A DNA stretch of 64,000 nucleotides from G963662655 sp963665015. Its GTDB lineage: Bacteria > Cloacimonadota > Cloacimonadia > Cloacimonadales > JAIOQZ01. The stretch spans positions 1,364,001 through 1,428,000 of the forward strand of contig CAXXSY010000004.1 of NCBI GenBank assembly GCA_963665015.2, written 5' to 3'. Numbering within the stretch: the stretch's first letter is position 1; each line of letters starts with the position of its first letter. This document shows positions 25,071 through 34,420 of the stretch, piece after piece. Both the position numbers and the translations under genes were made by a program. The notes under the pieces were generated by a model that was not told where the DNA came from, did not search any database, and saw nothing but the letters and a program-made list of their open reading frames with translations.

Positions 25071-27226
25071 GCGCTGACACCGTATCCCACCAGATAATCA
25101 TCGGTGCTGTTCAAAAGGTGCGTGTAATCGCCGCAGACCTTTCCAGCGCCGGCCCGTCCCGTCAGAAAGATGTTCTTGAAAATCTCGTAGCGAAGGCCCA
25201 GATCGAACGACAGCGCGCTCTTGCCGTTCTGGTGCATCCAGTCGAGCCCGAGCATGGGTATGAAGCGGGTCTCGCCGTAGTGTTGCCCGCCCATGAAGAA
25301 CTCGAATTCGTCCGGAACCTTGTCGCCGACAACGCCACCGCTGTAACCGTTGATCAGGAACGACCATTTATCTCGGACCGGCACGATGTTGCGTGTTCTG
25401 CCGTAGTATCGCTTGAAGTGGTGGTAGTTATCATCATCTTCATCGTAGTTTGTCGTGCCATAATAACCGCGCGCTTCGATGTACAGGTTGACGCCACGGG
25501 TGGGGAAGACCGAGCGGTCGTAGGTATCGGCGGTGAGGAAACCGAAATAATCGACAAAGGTGGAGGTGATCTCGTCCGGGAAGTGTTCAACCGTCCGTGC
25601 TTTCAAGTCCATGGTTGATTGAAATAGCTCCAGCCCCAGTCCCGCGGTGATGTTGTTATCGCTAATTGTGCGTATGGTGATCTCCTGACCGCCCATCTCG
25701 TAGTCGTAGAAAGCCAGGCGTTGTCCGTCGTCGCTGTAAAGCCAGATATCCATCGCCTCGCCATAGGTTGCTCCCTTCAGCCCCAGACCGGGTTCCCAGC
25801 CGGGGAAGTAAAGGTAATCGGCGTTCCAGGCATAGTTTTCGCTCAGCTTCAGGTCCAAAGACAACCTCGACCCTTCAAGCAAGAGATTCTTGAAATTCAT
25901 GTTGAGCATGAGCGCGGCTTTGAGATCGCTGTTGTAGTTGACGCCGACCCGCAATTGCCCGACCTTGCGCTCCATCGCTTTCACGACAAGCTCGACACCA
26001 TCTTCGACGGGTGCCAGTCGGTAGTTGATCAGCTCGAAGTAGCGCGTACCGTACAAGCGATCGATGGCGATTTCGAGGTCCTGCGTGGTCACCCATGTTC
26101 CGGGCTGTACCTGGAGCTGTGCCAGAACGACCCTGCTTGATATTTTCTTCAGCCCCTCTATCCGTATCGACGAGATGAAGATCGCGTCCGGCATGACGAG
26201 TTTCTCGGGTTCCGGGGGCGTCGGATACTGCTTCTGCCGATCGGCGATTGCTTCGAGTTCGTCGTAATGTCCGAGCGTTGCGTTGATGCCGAGCGAGATA
26301 AGGTCGCCGGATTTCTGGAAATCGAGGAAGTCGTAACCGTCCAGTTCTGGCTCGATATAGACGTCGGCGTAGGGACGCTGTTCGCCCAGACACTTGATGC
26401 TGTGGAAGGATATCGTCTGCGAGAGGATTTTAAGGAGCGAGTCCAGTTCTTTCTCGTCCGCGAGGTTTCCTCCCACATCGATAGCGATGATGATATCAGC
26501 GCCCATCGCGTCGGCATAGGAGGCGGGAAGGTTGCAGGACAGACCGCCGTCAACGAGCGTTTTGTCCTTCAGCTTGAACGGTATGAACATGGAAGGGATG
26601 GACATACTTGCGCGCATCGCGTCCGGCAGGTAGCCCTCGTCGAGGATTACCGGATCGCCGGTTTCGATATCTGTGGCGATGCAGAGGAAGGGAATGGGCA
26701 GGTCGTTGAAATCGCTGATGTGGTGCGAGGATACCGTGAGCCTGGTTAGCATTTCATAAAGTTTCTGGCCGGAGAGCAGTCCCTTGGGCAGGTTGATCTC
26801 GAATCCCTCGATCGGAAACGCGAACGGGTAGATCGCGTCGCTGGATTTTTCCTCGAAGGGGATGCTGGAGCGTGGAATCTGATCGGTCAGCACCGCGTCC
26901 CAGTCGATCTCGAAGGATAGCTGTTCCAGTTGGTACGGATCGTAGCCGATAGCGTAGAGCCCACCGATGATAGCGCCCATGCTGGTTCCGGCGATGTAGT
27001 CGGGCTTGATACCGAGTTCTTCGAGAACCTGCAACGCTCCGATGTGCGCCAGTCCGAGTGCGCCACCACCGCTGAGCACCACGCCGATCCGCGGTCGATC
27101 GCTCAGTATCTGTCCTTTCCTTGGCTCCCGAAATCGTTTCAGCAGTCGGATGGGATCCTCGGTCGATTCCGCACAGAGGGATGCAAACAGGATAAGCATG
27201 ATCAGGGCGATAAGCTTCGATTTCAT
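25031..27226 (-). CDS. Patatin-like phospholipase fused to POTRA and Omp85-type barrel (C terminus frameshifted)
   Basis: 731 aa as read. Signal peptide (1-18), patatin domain with oxyanion motif GGGALGLAHIGAL, nucleophile motif GTSMG and catalytic Asp in VDGGL, one POTRA-like segment (about 345-410: FISSIRIEGLKKISSRVVLAQLQVQPGTW), then a surface-antigen-type beta barrel. This matches PlpD/RssA-like outer-membrane lipases, whose barrel places the lipase domain at the cell envelope. It is downstream of a close paralogue by 7 nt and of a TPR gene, one probable operon. The last beta strand is lost to a one-base frameshift near 25065. Confidence 0.85.
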   Translation of the reverse strand: MKSKLIALIMLILFASLCAESTEDPIRLLKRFREPRKGQILSDRPRIGVVLSGGGALGLAHIGALQVLEELGIKPDYIAGTSMGAIIGGLYAIGYDPYQLEQLSFEIDWDAVLTDQIPRSSIPFEEKSSDAIYPFAFPIEGFEINLPKGLLSGQKLYEMLTRLTVSSHHISDFNDLPIPFLCIATDIETGDPVILDEGYLPDAMRASMSIPSMFIPFKLKDKTLVDGGLSCNLPASYADAMGADIIIAIDVGGNLADEKELDSLLKILSQTISFHSIKCLGEQRPYADVYIEPELDGYDFLDFQKSGDLISLGINATLGHYDELEAIADRQKQYPTPPEPEKLVMPDAIFISSIRIEGLKKISSRVVLAQLQVQPGTWVTTQDLEIAIDRLYGTRYFELINYRLAPVEDGVELVVKAMERKVGQLRVGVNYNSDLKAALMLNMNFKNLLLEGSRLSLDLKLSENYAWNADYLYFPGWEPGLGLKGATYGEAMDIWLYSDDGQRLAFYDYEMGGQEITIRTISDNNITAGLGLELFQSTMDLKARTVEHFPDEITSTFVDYFGFLTADTYDRSVFPTRGVNLYIEARGYYGTTNYDEDDDNYHHFKRYYGRTRNIVPVRDKWSFLINGYSGGVVGDKVPDEFEFFMGGQHYGETRFIPMLGLDWMHQNGKSALSFDLGLRYEIFKNIFLTGRAGAGKVCGDYTHLLNSTDDYLVGYGVSAGARTPSDRSSSS

Positions 27227-27233
27227 TTTTCGC

Positions 27234-29534
27234 TCAGAATTTATATCCGATGTTCACGTAGGATATCCCGTTCTTATTCACGTTTCCGGACATCCATGTG
27301 TATTCGATGGGACCGACGGGCGTATCGATCGCGAGCGTCACGCCATAGCCCCAGATGTAGTGCTTCTTGTACCACAGATCGTCGTATTCACATGCCGTTT
27401 TGCCCAGCCCGGCTGTGAGAATGACATAGACGTCATCGTAGGCTTCGTACTGGTAGGAGGACATGGCGGAGAGGACGTTCGTTCCGCTTTTCTGCATTTC
27501 GTGGAGACCGATCAGGGGAACGAATCGGGTGTCACGGTAGAGCTTCATGCCACCCATGTGGAAGACGTATTCGGGGAACATGCTGTTGTAGTTGCGCAGG
27601 AAACCATAGTAACCGCGCAGTTGCAGTGCGGACTTTTTCCATAGCGGGATCGCGCGATAGGCGCGGAAAAAGACTCGCTGGAAATTGTCTTTCTGCTCGT
27701 AGAGCCTCCCCTCGGTGTCGGTAATATCGAAGATTCCCGAACAGCTTCTGAACTCGCAGTAGTAATCCTTTCCCTTACGCGGATAGTTGAGCTCTTCCAG
27801 CGTGTCGATCTCGAGTCGGATAAAATAGTCGAACAGCACGCCTTCGGTTTTACTTGCTTCGAACGTTGCGGACGTGTTGCGCAGCTCCAACCGGGATGCC
27901 CGCATTTCGCCGCCGGTACCGAGCGTTAGCGTATTGTCCAGCAGCGTTTCCGCCTGTAGCGTGAAGGCTCCCTGATAGTAGTCCCAGTAGGATTCTTTTT
28001 CGTTATCAACACCGTAGGTCCACATATCCATCTTGTCTTCCCAATACCCGGCTTCGAAACCGACTCCCGGATGGCGCCCGGTCAGAAGGTAATAGCGGAG
28101 GTCCCAGCCGTACTGGTCGCCCAGCTTGACGTTGGCGGAAAGCTTGCTCCCATCGAGCATGAGGTTACGGAATGTACCGTTGAATAAAAGCGCCGACTTG
28201 CTGACATTGTCGTAGTGCAGCCCCACCTTGAAGAGATTCGCGCTGCGTTCCTTGACGCGAACGATCAGCTTCACGCCACCCGCGACCGGTTCCAGACGGT
28301 ACATTGCGAGGTCGAAACACTGGCTCCCGTAGAGTCGTTCGATCGCGTGCTGGATTTCTTCGGGAGTGACCCGACTTCTTTCGGGGATCGTCAGCTTGCC
28401 ATAGACCAGGTCGCGCGATACATTCTTCAGTCCTTCGATCCCGATTTCGACGATATAGAGCGAATCGATGGTTGTCTTGGGGGCGGATCGTTCGACCTGC
28501 ATGTACTGGCTCATGTAGTCGCTGAGCGCGTTCAGCTCGTCCATTCGTTTCACCGCCGCGCGGTATCCCGCCGCGATCAGCGTGTCTGCCGCATCGAAAT
28601 CGAGGATGTTGTTGTCTCCCGTGTCCGGACTGATGTATATATCGACCAGCTTCCTCTGCTCTGCGGTGTTGCGAAAGCCGGAGAAGCTGATTGCCTGGCT
28701 GAGGATGTTGATGATACTCGTGAGCTTGTCACGCTTTGCCGGCGTGTTGGCGACGTTGACTCCGATAACGATGTCCGCGCCCATGTCGAGGACGTCGGAA
28801 ACGGGGAAGTTGCGCACCAGTCCGCCATCGACCAGCAGTTTCCCTTCGACCTCGAACGGGATGAACATGGAGGGTATGGACATGCTGGCGCGGATCGCGT
28901 CCGGCAGGTAGCCGTGGTCCAGCACGACCGCCTCGCCGGTCTCGATATCGGTTGCGATGCAACGGAAGGGGATGGGCAGCCTGTTGAAGTCGTAGATATG
29001 ATGGATGGACATGGTCAGTTCCGAGAGATACGCATAGAAATTTTGCCCGGCGACAAGCCCCGAGGGTAGCGAGATGTCCAGCCCGCGGATCGGAAACGAC
29101 AAGGAATAGCGGTCGTAATCCGCCTTTTCCTCGAACGACACCTGATTCCTGGGTATTTCGTCCATCAGGAGGGCGTTCCAGTCCTGGTGCGCGACCATCT
29201 CCTCGATCTGCTTCGAATTGTAGCCCACCGAATAGAGGCAGCCCATGATGCTGCCCATGCTGGTCCCGGTGATGTAATCCACCTTGATGCCGGCTTCTTC
29301 CAGCGCTCTCAGCGCTCCGATATGCGTCAATCCCAGGGCTCCGCCTCCGCTGAGCACCAACCCGATGCGCGGACGGCGTCCGAGCGAGTCAAGATTGGTG
29401 TGCTTCAGGTGCTCGAGGATTTTCTCGCCGTAGTTCGGGAACAGCAGACTGTCCGGCAGGTCTTCGGTCGCCGGCAGCGCGATCGCCGCAAGCAGAAGAA
29501 GCGCTAGTACGATTGATTTCTTACCGGAGTTCAT
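27234..29534 (-). CDS. Patatin-like phospholipase fused to POTRA and Omp85-type barrel
   Basis: 766 aa with the same architecture as the next gene: signal peptide (to about residue 22), patatin domain (GLVLSGGGALGLTHIGAL, GTSMGSIMG, catalytic Asp in LLVDGGLVRNFP), a POTRA segment (LYIVEIGIEGLKNVSRDLVYGKLTIPE) and a barrel ending ISYVNIGYKF with a terminal Phe, as expected for a BAM substrate. The two genes are tandem duplicates that have diverged mainly in the barrel. The probable role is an outer-membrane lipase; substrate unknown. Confidence 0.88.
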   Translation of the reverse strand: MNSGKKSIVLALLLLAAIALPATEDLPDSLLFPNYGEKILEHLKHTNLDSLGRRPRIGLVLSGGGALGLTHIGALRALEEAGIKVDYITGTSMGSIMGCLYSVGYNSKQIEEMVAHQDWNALLMDEIPRNQVSFEEKADYDRYSLSFPIRGLDISLPSGLVAGQNFYAYLSELTMSIHHIYDFNRLPIPFRCIATDIETGEAVVLDHGYLPDAIRASMSIPSMFIPFEVEGKLLVDGGLVRNFPVSDVLDMGADIVIGVNVANTPAKRDKLTSIINILSQAISFSGFRNTAEQRKLVDIYISPDTGDNNILDFDAADTLIAAGYRAAVKRMDELNALSDYMSQYMQVERSAPKTTIDSLYIVEIGIEGLKNVSRDLVYGKLTIPERSRVTPEEIQHAIERLYGSQCFDLAMYRLEPVAGGVKLIVRVKERSANLFKVGLHYDNVSKSALLFNGTFRNLMLDGSKLSANVKLGDQYGWDLRYYLLTGRHPGVGFEAGYWEDKMDMWTYGVDNEKESYWDYYQGAFTLQAETLLDNTLTLGTGGEMRASRLELRNTSATFEASKTEGVLFDYFIRLEIDTLEELNYPRKGKDYYCEFRSCSGIFDITDTEGRLYEQKDNFQRVFFRAYRAIPLWKKSALQLRGYYGFLRNYNSMFPEYVFHMGGMKLYRDTRFVPLIGLHEMQKSGTNVLSAMSSYQYEAYDDVYVILTAGLGKTACEYDDLWYKKHYIWGYGVTLAIDTPVGPIEYTWMSGNVNKNGISYVNIGYKF

Positions 29535-29552
29535 CCCATCATATCCTGTAGG

Positions 29553-30206
29553 TTAGTCTCGAGTCTCTTTCGGATAGCGTTCGAGAAAGTCGATTGCCTC
29601 GCGCAGTCCCTGGTTCGCCGCATTTTCCACCATCTCGTAGCCTTCCTTCCGGCGACCGAGCTGGATGTACACTACGCCCAGCGCGGAGGTTGCCTGAACA
29701 TGCGCGTCGTCGATCGCGAGCGCTTTCTCCAGTTGGCTCTGCGCCTGCGACAGGTTGTTTTGCTCCAGTTCGATCAGTCCCATGCTGTAATATGCCTCCG
29801 CATGCACGGAATCGATCTCGGTCGTGCGCTTGAACGACCGCAGAGCGCTGCTCATGTCCTTCATGAAGTAGTAGGTGACAGCCATGTCGTACCATGTGTC
29901 CGCGTCCTCGGGCGTCTTTTCGATCTGGCTCTTGAAATGCTCGAGCGCTCGATCGTACTCCCCGAGCTTCTGGTAGCAGAGGCCGATATTGTACTCGATG
30001 CCCGGATGATCGGCATTGAGCTGTCCGACCTGCTCGAATGCCTCGATCGAGCCGCGGTAGTCGCCGGACTGGAAGAGTCCGACCGCGTCGGCGAATTGCT
30101 GCTTCGCGCGCACGATATTCGGGTCTTCTTCCCTGCGGTATGTCTCTTTTGCCGAGAGCAGCCCTGAGAGCATAAACAGCGCGAAAATAATGTATAACGG
30201 TTTCAT
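29553..30206 (-). CDS. Exported TPR-repeat protein
   Basis: 217 aa. Signal peptide MKPLYIIFALFMLSGLLSAKE, then about four TPR units (ADAVGLFQSGDYRGSIEAFEQ, GIEYNIGLCYQKLGEYDRALEHF, ADTWYDMAVTYYFMKDMSSALRSF, AEAYYSMGLIELEQNNLSQAQSQ, VQATSALGVVYIQLGRRKEG). The ATG at 30204-30206 has AAGGA upstream and starts right at the signal peptide; an ATG eight codons earlier does not. It is 18 nt ahead of the patatin pair, so it may be a periplasmic partner of them (inference from position). Confidence 0.82.
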   Translation of the reverse strand: MKPLYIIFALFMLSGLLSAKETYRREEDPNIVRAKQQFADAVGLFQSGDYRGSIEAFEQVGQLNADHPGIEYNIGLCYQKLGEYDRALEHFKSQIEKTPEDADTWYDMAVTYYFMKDMSSALRSFKRTTEIDSVHAEAYYSMGLIELEQNNLSQAQSQLEKALAIDDAHVQATSALGVVYIQLGRRKEGYEMVENAANQGLREAIDFLERYPKETRD

Positions 30207-30276
30207 GATATATCCTTCGGAAGATTTCATCCCAGTTTTGAGGAGAGTTCAAGTTTGTCAATGAATGTGATTTCAC

Positions 30277-30305
30277 TTGACAGGGAAACGCGATTTCGGA
30301 TGGAT
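30277..30305 (+). promoter_or_regulatory. Possible promoter of the tRNA-Ala gene
   Basis: TTGACA at 30277-30282 lies at a suitable distance from the tRNA. The hexamer 17 nt downstream (ATGGAT) is a poor -10, so only the -35 and the position support this call. Confidence 0.35.
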
Positions 30306-30323
30306 GATACGGTACCGTAACGT

Positions 30324-30399
30324 GGGGCTATAGCTCAGTTGGGAGAGCGCATCGTTCGCAATGATGAGGCCAGGGGTTCGAATCCCCTTAGCTCCACCA
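30324..30399 (+). tRNA. tRNA-Ala (anticodon CGC)
   Basis: 76 nt with encoded CCA. The acceptor stem GGGGCTA/TAGCTCC contains the G3-U70 pair that marks alanine tRNAs. D arm GCTC...GAGC, anticodon stem CATCG/TGATG around the loop TTCGCAA (anticodon CGC, reads GCG), T arm AGGGG-TTCGAAT-CCCCT, and discriminator A followed by CCA. All stems pair. The restriction-modification genes start about 95 bp downstream. Confidence 0.96.
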
Positions 30400-30494
30400 T
30401 GTTTTCCCCTTCATCAGTTATTTCATTTCAGAAATCTGACATTGTAGCTCTTGACACAAATCCCAAGTAATCAGAAAATGAAATTGAGGTGAAT

Positions 30495-31217
30495 ATGGAT
30501 ATCCACAAAAGAATGCGAGAGGCTGTGAAGCATTTCTGGAGTACAAGAGAACGCCAACTGAAGAAGCAGGGCGAATCAGGGAAGAAAGACTCCGGAGCGA
30601 GAGGAAGTGCTACCGGAGGTGCCCAAATGGATGGATTTGTCAAAGTGCTTGCTGATGCTATCGTTGAATGTGGAGTACCGAGAGATTGTATATTCACATC
30701 AAAAGGCAAAGTCGTATTACCTGGTTTCTATCGCCCGACCAAACAATGGGATATTCTTGTTGTCGAAGAGGGTAACCTTCTTGCAGTAATAGAGCTGAAA
30801 TCAATCGTTGGATCGTTCGGTAACAATTTCAATAATCGTGTTGAAGAGTCTTTGGGTAGTGCGGTTGATCTATGGCGAGCATACAAGAATGAGCAATTCG
30901 GGGTCAACACAAGACCTTTTGCCGGATATTTTCTTCTCGTAGAGGATGCTGAAGGATCAAGGAGGAAAGTGAATCTATCCGCTCCGCATTTTGATGCACT
31001 CCCCGAGTTCGCGAACACATCATATCAGCAACGATTTGTGCAATTAGGACGAAAGCTTGTCCTCGATCGGCATTACGAGTCGGTATGTATTATTGTTTCA
31101 GAGAGATATTCTGGAAGTAAGGGTGAGTTCAATGAACCAGACCAAGACTTGGATTCGGACAATTTCGTGGCAAGGTTGAAGGCTCATATAAAAGCATACA
31201 GAAAGGTTGATGAGTGA
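30495..31217 (+). CDS. PaeR7I/XhoI-like type II restriction endonuclease
   Basis: 240 aa, the family's usual size. It starts MDIHKRMREAVKHFWSTRERQ and carries the PaeR7I-type core WDILVVEEGNLLAVIELKS with the PD-(D/E)xK residues Asp86, Glu100 and Lys102. GSFGNNFNNRVEESLG, SVDLW-like and AGYFLLVED segments follow. The family recognises CTCGAG; specificity here is inferred. GAGG precedes the ATG at 30495. Base composition is visibly more AT-rich than both flanks and codon choice differs (many A/T third positions), suggesting transfer. The methylase gene starts within its stop codon (TGATG). Confidence 0.88.
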   Translation: MDIHKRMREAVKHFWSTRERQLKKQGESGKKDSGARGSATGGAQMDGFVKVLADAIVECGVPRDCIFTSKGKVVLPGFYRPTKQWDILVVEEGNLLAVIELKSIVGSFGNNFNNRVEESLGSAVDLWRAYKNEQFGVNTRPFAGYFLLVEDAEGSRRKVNLSAPHFDALPEFANTSYQQRFVQLGRKLVLDRHYESVCIIVSERYSGSKGEFNEPDQDLDSDNFVARLKAHIKAYRKVDE

Positions 31218-32086
31218 TGTACACAACAAACCAGACTTTGATCAATGGTGATGCAAGAGACTTATCATACATCGATGATAATTCGATCCATCTTGTCGTT
31301 ACATCACCGCCATACTGGAATCTGAAAGAATATAATGATGTCGATGGTCAAATGGGACACATCGAGGACTATGAGGAATTCCTCGCTGAGCTGGAAAAAG
31401 TCTTTGTTGCGTTTAAACGTATTCTCGTACCAGGAGGACGCTTTATCTGTGTTGTCGGTGATGTTTGCGTTTCCAGACGAAAGTATGGCCGGCATCTTGT
31501 ATTTCCTTTGCATGCAGATATCTGCGTAATTTCTCGCAAACTTGGTTTCGATAACCTCAATCCGATTCTTTGGCACAAGATTGCAAATGCAAACTATGAG
31601 GTGAGCGGTGGCGGCGGATTTCTCGGTAAACCTTTTGAACCCAATGGCATTATTAAAAATGACATTGAGTTCATTTTGATGCAGCGGAAGCCTGGAGGGT
31701 ATCGAAAACCGACCGATGCACAGCGCGAGCTCAGTCGAATCGAAAAGACCCAGTATCAGGAATGGTTTCAACAGATTTGGCGAGTTCCAGGTGCATCGAC
31801 AAAGAAACACCCTGCCCCATATCCCGAAGAGATTGCCTATCGATTAATCAACATGTTCTCTTTTGTGGGAGATACCGTTTTAGACCCATTTTGCGGGACA
31901 GGAAATACTCTCATTGCAGCAGCAAAATCGGGACGAAATGGAATTGGTGTTGAGATTGATCCTGATTATTGCAAAATGGCATTGAGTAATATAAATAAGG
32001 AGACCAACGAGGTTTTCCTTCGCACGACAATTACGTTTGAGGATAAACTCCATTCTTCGGATGAATTAGCTTATCTACGGCAATGA
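31217..32086 (+). CDS. Site-specific DNA methyltransferase (beta class) of the R-M pair
   Basis: 289 aa. The catalytic motif TSPPYW (SPPY at 30-33) comes before the SAM-binding motif LDPFCGTGNT (223-231), the order of beta-class N4-cytosine/N6-adenine methylases. It should protect the site cut by the adjacent nuclease. Prototype M.PaeR7I is, as I recall, a longer gamma-class N6-adenine enzyme, so this would be an unusual pairing. The ATG at 31217 overlaps the nuclease stop by one base. AT-rich like its partner. Confidence 0.88.
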   Translation: MYTTNQTLINGDARDLSYIDDNSIHLVVTSPPYWNLKEYNDVDGQMGHIEDYEEFLAELEKVFVAFKRILVPGGRFICVVGDVCVSRRKYGRHLVFPLHADICVISRKLGFDNLNPILWHKIANANYEVSGGGGFLGKPFEPNGIIKNDIEFILMQRKPGGYRKPTDAQRELSRIEKTQYQEWFQQIWRVPGASTKKHPAPYPEEIAYRLINMFSFVGDTVLDPFCGTGNTLIAAAKSGRNGIGVEIDPDYCKMALSNINKETNEVFLRTTITFEDKLHSSDELAYLRQ

Positions 32087-32145
32087 ATTGATGAGTTTAA
32101 GCAAGCGTTAGTTTTGCCCCTCAATCATCCGATCTGCAATCGTGA

Positions 32146-33213
32146 TTAAAAACTCTCCGCCCATTCTCTTACACGCTCGAACACCTTGTCCTGGTCATAC
32201 TCGGCTTCAATGATGCGCCGGGCAGCTTGTCCCATTCTTTTCACGAGCGAAGGATCGTCCAGCAGCCGGATAACGGCTTCCGCGAGTTTATCGGTCTCGA
32301 ATGCCGGCACGAGCAATCCATTCTCATCGGGTCTCACGAGTTCGGCGACTGCGGTATCGTCGAATCCGATGCATGCGAGACCATTTGCCATGGCTTCCTG
32401 CACGACATTCGGCAGACCTTCCCAGCGCGAGGAGAGGACAAAGAACCGCGCAGCTTGCAGCTCGTTCGTCAGGCTGGGCGAAAATCCGGGAAGCTCGACT
32501 TGCCGCTGGAGCTTCAGATCGTTGATTAGGCGCTGTAGGTTCACTTCCTCGCTGCCCTTGCCGAAGATTTTCAATCGCACATCCGGGTGCTGTTGCGCAA
32601 CGCTCTTCCAGGCTCTAATCAGCAGATCGTAGCCCTTCTGATACTCCAGACGCCCCGCGGCGATCACCACCGGCGGCTGTGATTTTTCCTGCTTGATATC
32701 TGGGATGAGCAAGCCGTTCGGTATGATCCGGATGGGGATTTCGTATCGATTGCAGATGATTTCCATCGGCTTCACGGTGCCTTGTCCGTTAACGAGTACG
32801 GCGGTCACGAAATTTCCGAATATCCAACGATTCATCAACGTGGGCTTTACCGGAAACGGAAGACCACGACGGTAGAACAGCTTGAATGGCGAAAAGAGGA
32901 CACGGCAGACCGCCGCCAGTTTGACCGACTTCGATCCGTTGACGAAAACATACGTTTCGGGTGACGAGAACAACGATTGCAGCTTCTTTCGGACGGATGG
33001 ATTAAACAGGTCGAGCACACTACGGCTTAGCGCGATACAGGGAAGCTCCTCCGCGACGCAGCGTTTTTCCAGTTCACTACCTTCGCGGCAGATTACGACA
33101 GCGTCGAGTCCGTGCTTTCTAGCGGTCGCGGCATTGAGGAAATGCCATTTTTCACCACCGCCCCAAGTCGGTATTAAATTGATGAAGACGTACGTTTTTT
33201 TGCTATTGTCCAT
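32146..33213 (-). CDS. GT4-family glycosyltransferase
   Basis: 355 aa GT-B fold enzyme. N-terminal TYVFINLIPTWGGGEKWHFLNAA, central hinge IPNGLLIPD, and the GT4 donor site VVIAAGRLEYQKGYDLLIRAW...KIFGKGSEEVNLQ...ARFFVLSSRWEGLPNVVQEAMANG, including the E-x7-E pattern. It probably transfers a hexose to lipopolysaccharide core or another glycan. ATG at 33213 is preferred; a TTG four codons earlier overlaps nothing useful and neither has a clear ribosome site. It follows the double-receiver gene directly. Confidence 0.85.
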   Translation of the reverse strand: MDNSKKTYVFINLIPTWGGGEKWHFLNAATARKHGLDAVVICREGSELEKRCVAEELPCIALSRSVLDLFNPSVRKKLQSLFSSPETYVFVNGSKSVKLAAVCRVLFSPFKLFYRRGLPFPVKPTLMNRWIFGNFVTAVLVNGQGTVKPMEIICNRYEIPIRIIPNGLLIPDIKQEKSQPPVVIAAGRLEYQKGYDLLIRAWKSVAQQHPDVRLKIFGKGSEEVNLQRLINDLKLQRQVELPGFSPSLTNELQAARFFVLSSRWEGLPNVVQEAMANGLACIGFDDTAVAELVRPDENGLLVPAFETDKLAEAVIRLLDDPSLVKRMGQAARRIIEAEYDQDKVFERVREWAESF

Positions 33214-33226
33214 GGAACGATTCAAT

Positions 33227-34411
33227 TCAATCGGAACCGAGTTCCCTGCGGCAGTCGGGGCAGAGGCTCTTCTCGAATTTCAGCTTGGTTCGGCTGCTGA
33301 AGAAATCTTCGACGTTTTGCCAAAAGCCCTGATCGGTTCGGATTTTCTGGCAGTTGGAGCAGATCGGAATCATGCCGGAAAGCGTTTCGAACATGGTACG
33401 CGCATGCTTGAGCTCGAGGATTGTCTGCCGGATGGCGATCTGCGTCCTGACCCGCGCGAGCAGCTCATCGTACTGGATCGGCTTGGTGATGTAATCGACC
33501 GCGCCCACCTGAAACGCCCGAATGATGTCGTTGGTCTCGCGCTTGACCGTCATGAAGAGCACCGGTATATCGCGGTATTTCTCCTGCGATTTGATCTTCT
33601 CGCACACCTCGTAGCCGTCCATGCCAACCATCAGGATATCCAACAGGATGAGGTCGATGGTGTTCTCCGCGAGCATTTTCAAACCTTCCGCGCCATCCCG
33701 CGCGACCGTGATCTCGTAGTCTTCCTTGAGCAGGTCCGAGAGAAGCGTGATGTTGAAATTCTCGTCTTCTATGATCAGGATTCCCGGTTTGGCGATTGGT
33801 TCCTCTTCCTTCACTTCGTGATGGCGTTGCACGCGTTTCCCTTTCAGATCGGGATAGAGTTTCTCCATACAGTCAGGGCATATCCCGTGCGTGAAATCCA
33901 TATCCGAGACGTCCGAGAGGTAGGCATCAACCTTGTGCCAGTAGCCGTCGTCCTTGCGAACCTTGTGACATCGGGGACACATGGGCAGGATACCCGACAG
34001 CCTGTCGATGTCCTCGTTCAGCTTCTCGAGCTCCTTGATGTAGTCGGCGAGGGAGATATGGTTTTTGATTCGGGAGAGAAGCTCCATGTAGTTGATCGGC
34101 TTCACGATGTAGTCGGCTGCGCCCAGATTGAGTCCGTAAACGATGTCTTCAGGGCTGTTTCTGGCGGTCATGAAGATCACGGGAATGGACGCGGTTGTCT
34201 CGTCCTGTTTCAGCTCCTGACAGATTTCGTAGCCGCTCTTTCCGGGAAGCATCACATCCAGCAGAATCAGGTCGGGCATTACCTTTCTGACCGTCTCAAG
34301 CGACCGTAAGCCGTCCTTCACGATGGATAGTTTATACTTCGGTTTCAGGATATCCACGAGGATATTGATATTGAAAGTCTCATCCTCGGTAATCAACACC
34401 TTGTGCTGCAT
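33227..34411 (-). CDS. Double receiver protein, each receiver followed by a Cys4 module
   Basis: 394 aa made of two copies of the same unit. REC1 (1-120, LLDVMLPGKSGYE) is followed by LPMCPRCHKVR...GICPDCMEKLYP (about 140-190). REC2 (about 210-330, LLDILMVGMDGYE) is followed by IPICSNCQKIR...SLCPDCRREL (about 345-390). Each Cys4 module has C-x2-C...C-x2-C, a likely zinc site known from PAS/receiver proteins. There is no DNA-binding or enzyme output. The gene lies 9 nt after the hybrid kinase, with a strong AAGGAG site, so it is probably that kinase's phosphorylation partner. Confidence 0.85.
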   Translation of the reverse strand: MQHKVLITEDETFNINILVDILKPKYKLSIVKDGLRSLETVRKVMPDLILLDVMLPGKSGYEICQELKQDETTASIPVIFMTARNSPEDIVYGLNLGAADYIVKPINYMELLSRIKNHISLADYIKELEKLNEDIDRLSGILPMCPRCHKVRKDDGYWHKVDAYLSDVSDMDFTHGICPDCMEKLYPDLKGKRVQRHHEVKEEEPIAKPGILIIEDENFNITLLSDLLKEDYEITVARDGAEGLKMLAENTIDLILLDILMVGMDGYEVCEKIKSQEKYRDIPVLFMTVKRETNDIIRAFQVGAVDYITKPIQYDELLARVRTQIAIRQTILELKHARTMFETLSGMIPICSNCQKIRTDQGFWQNVEDFFSSRTKLKFEKSLCPDCRRELGSD

Positions 34412-34420
34412 CCTCTCTCC

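Noticed and set aside
32087..32145. Attachment-site repeat of the tRNA-Ala 3' end after the R-M genes
   Set aside because: No stretch resembling the tRNA T arm or acceptor end is present there.
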